NCBI GenBank assembly: GCA_022824105.1
Contig: JAJEAZ010000575.1
Span: 1 to 36,126 of the forward strand
Length of the DNA stretch: 36,126 nucleotides
DNA from: Alphaproteobacteria bacterium
Lineage (GTDB): Bacteria; Pseudomonadota; Alphaproteobacteria; Bin95
Direction of reading: 5' to 3'
In this document: piece after piece, positions 14,309 through 20,990 of the stretch
How positions within the stretch are numbered: position 1 is the first letter of the stretch
How the letters are laid out: every line of letters starts with the position of its first letter
The notes under the pieces: generated by a model
What the model was told of the DNA's origin: nothing
The model's input: the letters and a program-made list of their open reading frames with translations, nothing else
The model's database searches: none
Position numbers and translations under genes: made by a program

Positions 14309-15334
14309 TCACTTTCCCGCCGCAGCGAGCGAACCGCGCTCCACCAACGCCGTCTCGAAGACGACGTTGGTCGTGTCGTCTTCCCGGGCGCGCAGCCGGA
14401 GCAGCAACCTGGCGGCCGCCTGCCCCATCCGGCGATGGGGAACGTGTACGGTGGTGAGCGACGGATCGAGCACGATGGCCAGGTCGATATCGTCGAAGCC
14501 GGTCACGGACACGTCCGCCGGCGCCTTGAGGCCGAGGTCGCGGATTGCCGTCAGCGCGCCGGCGGCGAGCACATCGTTGCCGCAGACGATCGCGGTCGGA
14601 CGGTTCTGCCAGGGCGTGGGCGCCGCCAGGAGTTGCCGCGCCGCATCGGCGCCGGCCTCGAGACGGTAGGGAGACTCGATCAGGTTCGATTCGTCGAGAT
14701 GCAGGCCGCGCGCCGCGAGCGCATCGCGCACGCCGTCCACCCGGGCCGCCGCCCGGTCGTTGCCGCGGGTGACGCCGGCGATCATGGCGATACGCCGGTG
14801 CCCGAGTTCGAATACCCGTTCGGCCATGGCCCGGGCCGCCGCCCGGTTGTCGAAGCCGACGCAGGGCCACGGACAATCCGGCCGCCAGGACCAGACGAGG
14901 ACGAACGGCACGCCGCGCCGTTCGAGCATGGTGTAGAGCGCCGGATCCCGCGCCTCGCCGATCAGCACGAATCCGTCGACGCCCCGGCCGAGCAGGGTGC
15001 GGATCTGCTGTGCCTCGCGCTCCGGATCGTAGTTCGACGTGGCGACGACCAGCGTCACCCCGTCCTCGGCCAGCGCCTCCTGCAGCGCCTGGAGGCCGCG
15101 GGCGAAGATGGCGTTTTCCATGGTGGGGATGACCGCCCCCACGGTGTTGGTGCGGTTCGAGGCGAGCGCCTGCCCTCCGAAATGCGGCGTGTAGTCGAAA
15201 TGGGCGACTGCGGCCTCGACCCGGCTGCGGGTCTTCGCGCTCACGCGTTCGGGTTCGTTCAGGACGCGCGAGACCGTTGCGGTCGAGACGCCTGCCAGGC
15301 CGGCGACATCCTCAAGCGTGGGCCGTGCTTTCAT
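14309..15334 (-). CDS. LacI-family transcriptional repressor of the sulfonate locus
   Basis: A 341-residue LacI/GalR protein. The N-terminal helix-turn-helix is TLEDVAGLAGVSTATVSRVL (residues 6-25), followed by the hinge region (about 46-60) and a periplasmic-binding-protein-like sensor domain (about 60-335) with typical VSVTGFDDIDLA and PSLTTVHVP segments. It is divergent from hpsN and upstream of suyA and suyB on the same strand, so it probably controls both arms and itself. Two AGCGCTT-core operators lie in the intergenic region (15381-15409). Inducer: inferred to be DHPS or sulfolactate. Three genes on this strand (lacI, suyA, suyB) could form one transcript despite a 163-base spacer. Confidence 0.93.
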   Translation of the reverse strand: MKARPTLEDVAGLAGVSTATVSRVLNEPERVSAKTRSRVEAAVAHFDYTPHFGGQALASNRTNTVGAVIPTMENAIFARGLQALQEALAEDGVTLVVATSNYDPEREAQQIRTLLGRGVDGFVLIGEARDPALYTMLERRGVPFVLVWSWRPDCPWPCVGFDNRAAARAMAERVFELGHRRIAMIAGVTRGNDRAAARVDGVRDALAARGLHLDESNLIESPYRLEAGADAARQLLAAPTPWQNRPTAIVCGNDVLAAGALTAIRDLGLKAPADVSVTGFDDIDLAIVLDPSLTTVHVPHRRMGQAAARLLLRLRAREDDTTNVVFETALVERGSLAAAGK

Positions 15335-15380
15335 CTTCCGACCGCTTTTTTCTCCGAAAATCCAGAAAATCTTAAGATGA

Positions 15381-15409
15381 AAGCGCTTGAAACAGGAATT
15401 TAAGCGCTT
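15381..15409. promoter_or_regulatory. Two LacI-type operators 21 bp apart
   Basis: AAGCGCTT occurs at 15381-15388 and again at 15402-15409. Both are perfect 8-base palindromes with the central CG of LacI/GalR operators, and their centres are 21 bases apart (two helical turns). The second overlaps the -35 element of the predicted hpsN promoter. The first lies in the predicted lacI promoter region, whose -10 could be TAAGAT on the minus strand near 15373-15378. Confidence 0.75.
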
Positions 15410-15435
15410 GCATTTGGAAACGCAACCCGTATGCT
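15408..15435 (+). promoter_or_regulatory. Predicted hpsN promoter
   Basis: TTGCAT (15408-15413), a 16-base spacer, then TATGCT (15430-15435). The -35 overlaps the second LacI-type operator, consistent with repression. The leader to hpsN would be about 125 bases. Confidence 0.5.
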
Positions 15436-15566
15436 GATTCCGGCGCGATGACGGTCGCTACGCGAGGTTCCATGCGTTTTCTTCATGCTTCCTGCGGTGC
15501 TGCCGATCGCGTACCTGCCCGGATGTTCCACTATATTACTGCCCGAAAGCTACAAATAGCGGTTCG

Positions 15567-16874
15567 ATGACGGTCGTCTATCTCAAAAAAGCGGCGAAGC
15601 GGGCTACCGACGACGCCGGCGATACGGCCGCGGCCGTGGCGGCGATCCTGCAAGAGATCGAGGCAGGCGGCGAGGCGGCGGCGCTGCGCTATGCCGCCGA
15701 GTTCGACCGCTACGACGGCAACGTCGTGCTGACCCGCGACGAGATCGATGCCGCCGCGGCCGAGGTGCCGCAGAAGCTCAAGGACGACATCCGGTTCGCC
15801 TGGGACAATATCCGCCGCTTCGCGGAGGCCCAGAAGGCGACGATACAGGATATGGAGGTCGAGATAACGCCGGGGACGTTCGCCGGCCAGAAGGCGATTC
15901 CCTGCCGGGCGGCCGGCTGCTACACCCCGGGCGGCCGCTACAGCCACGTCGCTTCGGCGTTGATGACCGTCACCACCGCGAAGGTGGCGGGATGCGGTCA
16001 CATCGCCGCCTGTTCGCCGCCCAGGCCGGATACCGGGATTGCGCCGGCCATCGTCTACAGCGCCGACCTGTGCGGCGCCGACACCATTCTTGCGCTGGGC
16101 GGCGTCCAGGGCATCGCAGCGATGGCGTTCGGCCTGTTCGGACTGCCCCGGGCCGATATCCTGGTCGGCCCCGGCAACCAGTTCGTTGCCGAAGCCAAAC
16201 GCATCCTGTTCGGCCGGGTCGGCATCGACATGTTCGCCGGCCCGACCAACAGCCTGATCCTCGCCGACGAAACGGCCGATCCGCATATCGTCGCCTGGGA
16301 CCTGATCGGCCAGGCGGAGCACGGCTACAATTCGCCCGTCTGGCTCGCCTCGACACACCGTCCCCTGGCCGAAAGCGTGCTGGAACTCGTGCCGCGCTAT
16401 ATCCGGACACTGCCCGAGCTCAACCGGAAGAGCGCCGCCGACGCCTGGCGCGACATGGCGGAGGTGATGGTCGTGCCGGACCGCGAAGCCCTGGCCCGGG
16501 TCGCCGACGACTACGCGCCGGAACATCTGCATGTCCAGGCCGCCGACCCCGGCTGGTTTCTCGGCCGGCTGCGATGTTACGGTTCGCTGTTTCTCGGCGA
16601 AGAGACGACGGTGGCCTACGGCGACAAGTCCGCCGGTCCCAATCATGTGCTGCCGACGTCCGGCGCGGCGCGCTATACCGGCGGCCTTTCGGTGCACAAA
16701 TACATGAAGCTGGTGACCTGGCAGCGGGCGACGCGGGACGGTGCGAAGCCGATCGCCGAAGCGACCGCCCGCATTTCCCGGCTCGAAGGCATGGAGGGTC
16801 ACGCCCGCACGGCCGACATCCGGCTGGAAAAATACTTTCCGGACGAGACGTTCGATCTGTCCGCGGCCGGTTGA
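15567..16874 (+). CDS. hpsN: Histidinol-dehydrogenase-family sulfopropanediol 3-dehydrogenase (HpsN-like)
   Basis: A 435-residue member of the histidinol dehydrogenase family. Zinc and catalytic positions are recognisable: Q249 and H252 in GQAEHGYNSP, the Glu-His of YAPEHL, the Asp in YGDKSAGPNHVLPT and a C-terminal His in EGHARTADIRLEK. It sits with a short-chain and a zinc alcohol dehydrogenase in the order hpsN-hpsO-hpsP, next to suyAB, and no other histidine genes are present. HpsN oxidises (R)-2,3-dihydroxypropane-1-sulfonate to (R)-sulfolactate in two NAD-dependent steps. This matches the gene set known from DHPS degraders such as Cupriavidus pinatubonensis. Features such as HGYNSPVW and GGLSVHKYMKL differ from standard HisD. 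The ATG at 15567 has only a weak ribosome site. Family certain; substrate inferred from context. Confidence 0.8.
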   Translation: MTVVYLKKAAKRATDDAGDTAAAVAAILQEIEAGGEAAALRYAAEFDRYDGNVVLTRDEIDAAAAEVPQKLKDDIRFAWDNIRRFAEAQKATIQDMEVEITPGTFAGQKAIPCRAAGCYTPGGRYSHVASALMTVTTAKVAGCGHIAACSPPRPDTGIAPAIVYSADLCGADTILALGGVQGIAAMAFGLFGLPRADILVGPGNQFVAEAKRILFGRVGIDMFAGPTNSLILADETADPHIVAWDLIGQAEHGYNSPVWLASTHRPLAESVLELVPRYIRTLPELNRKSAADAWRDMAEVMVVPDREALARVADDYAPEHLHVQAADPGWFLGRLRCYGSLFLGEETTVAYGDKSAGPNHVLPTSGAARYTGGLSVHKYMKLVTWQRATRDGAKPIAEATARISRLEGMEGHARTADIRLEKYFPDETFDLSAAG

Positions 16875-16878
16875 GCCG

Positions 16879-17646
16879 GTGGCCGCGCTCTACCGCCCGG
16901 ATCTGTTCAGCGTCGCGGGCCGCGTCGCCTGCGTGACCGGCGCGAGTTCGGGCATCGGCCGGGCGATCGCCACGGCGCTGGCGCAGGCCGGGGCGCAGGT
17001 TGTCGGTGTGGCCCGGCGCAGCGCAGCGCTGGAGGAGTGGCGCGCTCAGGCAGGTGCGGATACGGCAGCCGTTGTCGCGGACCTCGCAGACGAAATCGGT
17101 TCGGCCGAAGTCGCGGAGCGCATAGAGCGGCCGTTCGGTTCTCCGGATATCCTGGTCAACGCCGCCGGCGTCAATCCCCGCCAGCCTGCGGATCGGGTGA
17201 CGGTCGAGGCCTGGCGCGCGACCGTCGATCTCAACCTGGCCGCGCCGTTTTTTCTCGCCCGGGCGCTGGTTCCCGCGATGCGGGAGAAAGGCTGGGGCCG
17301 GATCGTCAATATCGCTTCGCTGCAGAGCGCCCGCGCCTTTTCCGGCGGGCTTGCCTACGGCGCCTCCAAGGGCGGCGTCGTCCAGTTGACGCGGGCGATG
17401 GCCGAGGCCTGGTCGCGCGACGGGATTACGGCGAACGCGCTGGCGCCCGGCTTCTTCCCGACCGAGCTGACCGCCCCGGTATTCGGCGACCCGGCGGTCG
17501 CGGCGCGGCACGCTGCACAGACCTGCATCGGCCGCAACGGGGAAATGGCCGATCTGGTCGGCCCCGCCGTGTTTCTCTGTTCGGACGCGGCCGGCTATGT
17601 CACCGGCCAGATCCTGTATGTCGACGGGGGATACACCGCGAAATGA
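16879..17646 (+). CDS. hpsO: Short-chain dehydrogenase, probable DHPS 2-dehydrogenase (HpsO-like)
   Basis: A 255-residue classical SDR. The cofactor motif TGASSGIG, the NAAGVN motif and the Ser, Tyr-x3-Lys catalytic residues (NIASLQS and YGASKGG) are present, and the C-terminus ends with GQILYVDGGYTAK. The GTG at 16879, four bases after the hpsN stop, gives a normal SDR length; the frame is open further upstream inside hpsN. The stop overlaps the next gene (ATGA). In known DHPS pathways HpsO and HpsP oxidise and reduce C2 of DHPS so that both enantiomers reach HpsN. That assignment is from context; on sequence alone it is a generic NAD(P)-dependent alcohol dehydrogenase. Confidence 0.78.
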   Translation: MAALYRPDLFSVAGRVACVTGASSGIGRAIATALAQAGAQVVGVARRSAALEEWRAQAGADTAAVVADLADEIGSAEVAERIERPFGSPDILVNAAGVNPRQPADRVTVEAWRATVDLNLAAPFFLARALVPAMREKGWGRIVNIASLQSARAFSGGLAYGASKGGVVQLTRAMAEAWSRDGITANALAPGFFPTELTAPVFGDPAVAARHAAQTCIGRNGEMADLVGPAVFLCSDAAGYVTGQILYVDGGYTAK

Positions 17647-18629
17647 AAGCGCTCGTCTACACCGGCCCCGAAGCCCTCGACTATCGGGAAGCGCCGGATC
17701 CCGAACCCGGCGCGGACGCCCTGATCCGGGTTGCGCATGTCGGCATCTGCGGTTCGGACATGCACGCCTGGGCCGGCCATGACGAGCGCCGCCCGGCGCC
17801 GCTGATCCTCGGGCACGAGGTGTCGGGCACCGTGATCGACGGGCCGGGAGCGGGCAGCCGCGTTGCCGTCAATCCGCTGGTGACCTGCGGCGCCTGCGCG
17901 GCCTGCCGTTCGGGGCGGGACAATCTCTGCGGAACGCGCCAGATCATCTCCATGCCGCCGCGCGAAGGGGCATTTGCCGAACTGCTCGCCATGCCGCCCG
18001 GCAACCTCATCGCGATCCCGGACGGCGTCCCGACCGAAAAGGCCGTCCTCGCCGAGCCGCTGGCCTGCGGCTGGCATGCGGTGCGCCTGTCGCAACAGGT
18101 TCTCGACGGGCCGGTCGAGGAAATGCGCTGCCTGATAATCGGCGGCGGCGCCGTCGGCCTCGGCGCTGCGCTGGTCCTGAGCGCTCGGCGCGCGCCGGAA
18201 ATCCACATCGCCGAGACCAATCCCGCGCGCCGGGCCGTCGTGGCGCGCGCCGGCGATTTCCGCGTCTACGACCCGGCGGCGGAGGACAGCCCGGAAGAGG
18301 TCGACCTGGTCATCGACGCCGCCGGTTTCGAGCCGACGCGCGCGCTGGCGTCTGCCGCCGTGCGGCCCGGCGGCGCCATTCTGCATATCGGCCTCGGCTC
18401 GGCGGCGGGCGGACTCGACATCCGCCGCATGACCCTCCAGGAGATTACCTTCATCGGGACCTACACCTACAGCGCCGCCGATTTCCGGGAAACGGCAGCG
18501 GCGATCTTCGCCGGGCGTCTCGGTTCGCTCGACTGGGCCGAAGTCCGGCCGCTTTCCGAAGGCGCCCGCGCCTTCGCCGACATCGGCGCCGGCCGCGCCG
18601 CCGCACCGAAGGTCGTGCTTGCCCCGTAG
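17643..18629 (+). CDS. hpsP: Zinc-dependent alcohol dehydrogenase, probable DHPS 2-dehydrogenase (HpsP-like)
   Basis: A 328-residue medium-chain dehydrogenase. Catalytic zinc residues are in GICGSDMHAW and LGHEVSG. The structural zinc site has four Cys in TCGACAACRSGRDNLCG. The NAD-binding Rossmann motif is GGGAVGLGAAL. Length and domain order are normal for the family. Its ATG overlaps the stop of the SDR gene (ATGA), so translation is coupled. In DHPS degradation HpsP works with HpsO to interconvert the two DHPS enantiomers through the 2-oxo compound. It is the last gene of the hps operon and converges with vapC. The sulfonate role is inferred from the neighbouring hpsN and suyAB. Confidence 0.8.
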   Translation: MKALVYTGPEALDYREAPDPEPGADALIRVAHVGICGSDMHAWAGHDERRPAPLILGHEVSGTVIDGPGAGSRVAVNPLVTCGACAACRSGRDNLCGTRQIISMPPREGAFAELLAMPPGNLIAIPDGVPTEKAVLAEPLACGWHAVRLSQQVLDGPVEEMRCLIIGGGAVGLGAALVLSARRAPEIHIAETNPARRAVVARAGDFRVYDPAAEDSPEEVDLVIDAAGFEPTRALASAAVRPGGAILHIGLGSAAGGLDIRRMTLQEITFIGTYTYSAADFRETAAAIFAGRLGSLDWAEVRPLSEGARAFADIGAGRAAAPKVVLAP

Positions 18630-18689
18630 GGCGGCCGGTTGCAGCTTCTCCGGCCCGCGATTCCGGCCGCCGGTATGCCGACCGGGGCC

Positions 18690-19103
18690 TCAGCAGCCCA
18701 TGACGTTTACATGGCCCTCGCCGCCGTAATCGAGGATGTGGCGGTCGCGGGTCACCAGCGTAAAACCGAAAGTTCGTGCGGTGGCGATCAGGATACGGTC
18801 GACCGGGTCTGCGGGCGGAGCACCGGGCAGGCGGCACGAGGCGATCAGTACCGCCGGCGGCATTTCGGCAATATCTACTCCGGGCAGCGCGCAAATCCGG
18901 TCGAACCAGATTTCCGGACCGATCGACAGAGCGATCTTCCCCTTCGATTCGAGCATGGCAATTTCCCACGCCGTCATGGGAGAGACCGCGAGACCGGCAG
19001 TTTCTTCGTCGATTTGCTGTAGCGTGCTTGCCGCCGGCTCGCGGATGGGATCGCCGCTCGCGATCCAGATCGCCGCGCAGGTGTCCATCAGATAGGTGGT
19101 CAT
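18690..19103 (-). CDS. vapC: VapC-type PIN-domain ribonuclease toxin
   Basis: A 137-residue PIN-domain protein. Acidic active-site residues are D7 (YLMDTCAA), E47 (TAWEIAML), D99/D102 (ADPVDRILIATA) and a late Asp in TLVTRDRHI, the standard VapC arrangement for Mg-dependent RNA cleavage. The length is normal. It starts six bases after the stop of the upstream gene, whose C-terminus looks like an antitoxin, so the two form a toxin-antitoxin operon with antitoxin first. VapC toxins cleave specific tRNAs or rRNA when unneutralised; the target here is unknown. It converges with hpsP, at the right edge of the inserted block. Confidence 0.9.
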   Translation of the reverse strand: MTTYLMDTCAAIWIASGDPIREPAASTLQQIDEETAGLAVSPMTAWEIAMLESKGKIALSIGPEIWFDRICALPGVDIAEMPPAVLIASCRLPGAPPADPVDRILIATARTFGFTLVTRDRHILDYGGEGHVNVMGC

Positions 19104-19109
19104 TTCCGG

Positions 19110-19550
19110 TTATCGCCCCGCATCCCATTCCGTACCGACCGGCTCGGTAAGGTCGGCGTCCGCCTTCACGGTCACCGTACCCTTGAGCGCCCCGAAAATT
19201 CGCTGGAAGAAATTCGAAGGCGCCGCTTCGGCCTGTTTCGACGTTGCTGCGGTCGAAGCGCCATGCACCGGCCCGTTTCCCCTGAATTCAGGTGCGGAAA
19301 TGTCCTGTGCGCTCTTGCGGAACACCAGCTTGCGGCCCGGCATGTCGACCTCCGCCGATCTGTAACCCGCTCTGAGCCAGGCGTCGGTAATGACGCTGTT
19401 CGAGGGATTGTTCGACCACCAGGGCCGATGCCTGAACGCGGAAGGCGGCAATTCCGCACCGATAATTCCTTCGATTTCTTCGAATGTCATGGGTACGGCA
19501 GGCTGTCCGGATTCGATCAGATGGTCCGCGAGCGGATCGTATTTGGACAT
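19110..19550 (-). CDS. Two-part antitoxin: DUF7662-like domain fused to VapC-neutralising tail
   Basis: A 146-residue protein just upstream of vapC. Residues 1-75 (YDPLADHL, MTFEEIEGIIG, LPPSAFRHRPWWSN, DAWLRAGYRSAEVDM) resemble small single-domain proteins with a conserved WWSN motif (DUF7662-like). About 90-125 is a low-complexity linker. Residues 112-146 (FFQRIFGALKGTVTVKADAD, then LTEPVGTEWDAG) match the C-terminal tails of Phd/VapB-type antitoxins that bind VapC. It has a ribosome site GGAGA 7 bases before ATG 19550. The combination suggests an antitoxin with an unusual N-terminal domain, presumably for DNA binding or sensing. The AT-rich inverted repeat upstream is the likely autoregulatory operator. 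The antitoxin role is strongly supported by position; domain naming is from memory. Confidence 0.75.
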   Translation of the reverse strand: MSKYDPLADHLIESGQPAVPMTFEEIEGIIGAELPPSAFRHRPWWSNNPSNSVITDAWLRAGYRSAEVDMPGRKLVFRKSAQDISAPEFRGNGPVHGASTAATSKQAEAAPSNFFQRIFGALKGTVTVKADADLTEPVGTEWDAGR

Positions 19551-19574
19551 AACAGGTCTCCGAAGTGCAGATAT

Positions 19575-19622
19575 GATAGGTACACCATATGTATAGTAAC
19601 ATAACTAAGTAAAGTACCTATC
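19575..19622. promoter_or_regulatory. Probable operator/promoter of the toxin-antitoxin operon
   Basis: GATAGGTAC (19575-19583) and GTACCTATC (19614-19622) form a perfect 9-base inverted repeat with 30 bases between, centred 48 bases upstream of the antitoxin start. The interval is very AT-rich in a high-GC genome and contains TATACA and CATATG on the minus strand as -10 candidates. Two half-sites flanking a promoter are typical of toxin-antitoxin autoregulation. Confidence 0.7.
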
Positions 19623-19708
19623 TGAAAGTTCAGGGTCTGGTTATCGATTGACTGCGCCCACGTTTTTTGGAACATAGAGCGAACCGATAACCTTGGTCTG
19701 GAAACTCC

Positions 19709-20875
19709 ATGGAATACGGTCATCGGCAGGCGCTGACGGACCGGGAAAGGACCGACTGGCTCCGGCTGATCCGGAGCGAGAATGTCGGCCCCGTCACCTT
19801 CTGGCACCTTCTGCGCCATTTCGGCTCGGCCGCGGACGCGCTCGATGCGCTGCCCGAATTGTCCCGCCGCGGCGGACGGTCGAAGCCGGTCCGCATCGCT
19901 TCGCTCGCTGCGGCGGAGGCCGAGATCGCCGCAACCCGGAAAGCCGGCGCCCGGCTGCTTGCGGCGCAGGAGCCCGACTATCCCTGGCGCCTGGCGACGA
20001 CGGAGGATGCGCCGCCGCTGATTTCGCTCGCCGGCGCGGCGGCGCTGGGCAATGCGCCGGTCGTTTCGATCGTCGGCGCGCGCAATGCTTCGTCGAACGG
20101 CAAGCGTATCGCGCGCACGATCGCACAAGGGCTCGGCGAGGCCGGCGTCGCTGTCGCGTCCGGCCTGGCGCGCGGTATCGACGCCGCCGCCCATGCCGGC
20201 TCGCTCGAGACGGGCACGATCGCCGTCGTCGCCGGCGGGATCGATATCTGCTACCCGCCCGAGCACGAGGAACTGATGCAGGACATCGCCGGCCGCGGCG
20301 CCATCCTGGCCGAACAGCCCGTCGGCACGAAACCGCAAGGCCGCCACTTCCCGCGCCGCAACCGCATCGTTTCCGGCATCGCCAGCGGCGTTCTTGTGGT
20401 GGAAGCCGCCGCGCGCTCCGGCTCGCTGATTACCGCGCGCTGCGCCGGCGAACAGGGCCGCGACGTGTTCGCCGTCCCCGGATCGCCTCTCGATCCGCGC
20501 TGCGCCGGCGCCAATGGCCTGTTACGCGACGGCGCGATCCTGACCGAGAGCGCCGCCGATATCCTGCAGGTGCTGCAACCCGGACTGCGGGAGGCCCCGG
20601 GCGGGGCGGAGCCGGCAATTTCGCCCCCGGATTCGCCCCCGGATTCGCCCCCGGAGTCGCTGGCCGAAGCGCCGCGCATGGCCACCGGTGCCGCCGTCGC
20701 CGACGCCAGCCTTTCGCTCGCCGACCGCCTGTCGCCGGCGCCGACGCCGGTGGACGATCTGGTACGCGAATTCGGCGACGATTCGGCGGCCGTCGCCGCC
20801 GCCCTGCTCGAACTGGAACTGGCCGGCAGGGTCGAACGCCATCCCGGCAACCGTGTCGCGCTGGTGGCGGCTTAG
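19709..20875 (+). CDS. dprA: DNA processing protein DprA
   Basis: A 388-residue DprA/Smf protein, which loads RecA on incoming single-stranded DNA during natural transformation. The Rossmann-like core has VSIVGARNASSNGKRIA, SGLARGIDAAAH, VAGGIDICYPPEH, FPRRNRIVSGI and EAAARSGSLITAR. An N-terminal helix-hairpin-like part (about 15-75) and a C-terminal winged helix (about 330-388) are present. The linker before the winged helix contains PPDSPPDSPPES, encoded by a short tandem DNA repeat (about 20627-20659). A weak promoter (TTGACT at 19648) may precede it. It normally follows plsY in related genomes; here the sulfonate and toxin genes separate them. topA follows after 115 bases. Confidence 0.96.
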   Translation: MEYGHRQALTDRERTDWLRLIRSENVGPVTFWHLLRHFGSAADALDALPELSRRGGRSKPVRIASLAAAEAEIAATRKAGARLLAAQEPDYPWRLATTEDAPPLISLAGAAALGNAPVVSIVGARNASSNGKRIARTIAQGLGEAGVAVASGLARGIDAAAHAGSLETGTIAVVAGGIDICYPPEHEELMQDIAGRGAILAEQPVGTKPQGRHFPRRNRIVSGIASGVLVVEAAARSGSLITARCAGEQGRDVFAVPGSPLDPRCAGANGLLRDGAILTESAADILQVLQPGLREAPGGAEPAISPPDSPPDSPPESLAEAPRMATGAAVADASLSLADRLSPAPTPVDDLVREFGDDSAAVAAALLELELAGRVERHPGNRVALVAA

Positions 20876-20878
20876 TCC

Positions 20879-20918
20879 GCAAATTGCTTGACGCCGCGGC
20901 AAATTGCTTGACGCCGCG
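20879..20918. repeat. 20-bp perfect tandem duplication between dprA and topA
   Basis: GCAAATTGCTTGACGCCGCG occurs twice without a gap (20879-20898, 20899-20918). Each copy contains CTTGAC, which resembles an alphaproteobacterial -35 element, so the duplication doubles a possible promoter part ahead of topA. Confidence 0.95.
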
Positions 20919-20990
20919 GCGCTGGGGTCCCATGTGCGGGGCCGGCCGGTGCGGCGCCCGCATCGCCCGAATGCGGATGATCGGACTGCC

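Noticed and set aside
15567-16874. True histidinol dehydrogenase (hisD) of histidine synthesis
   Set aside because: No other his genes are present, and the neighbours (suyAB, SDR, Zn-ADH, LacI) match the HpsN context; kept as an alternative only.
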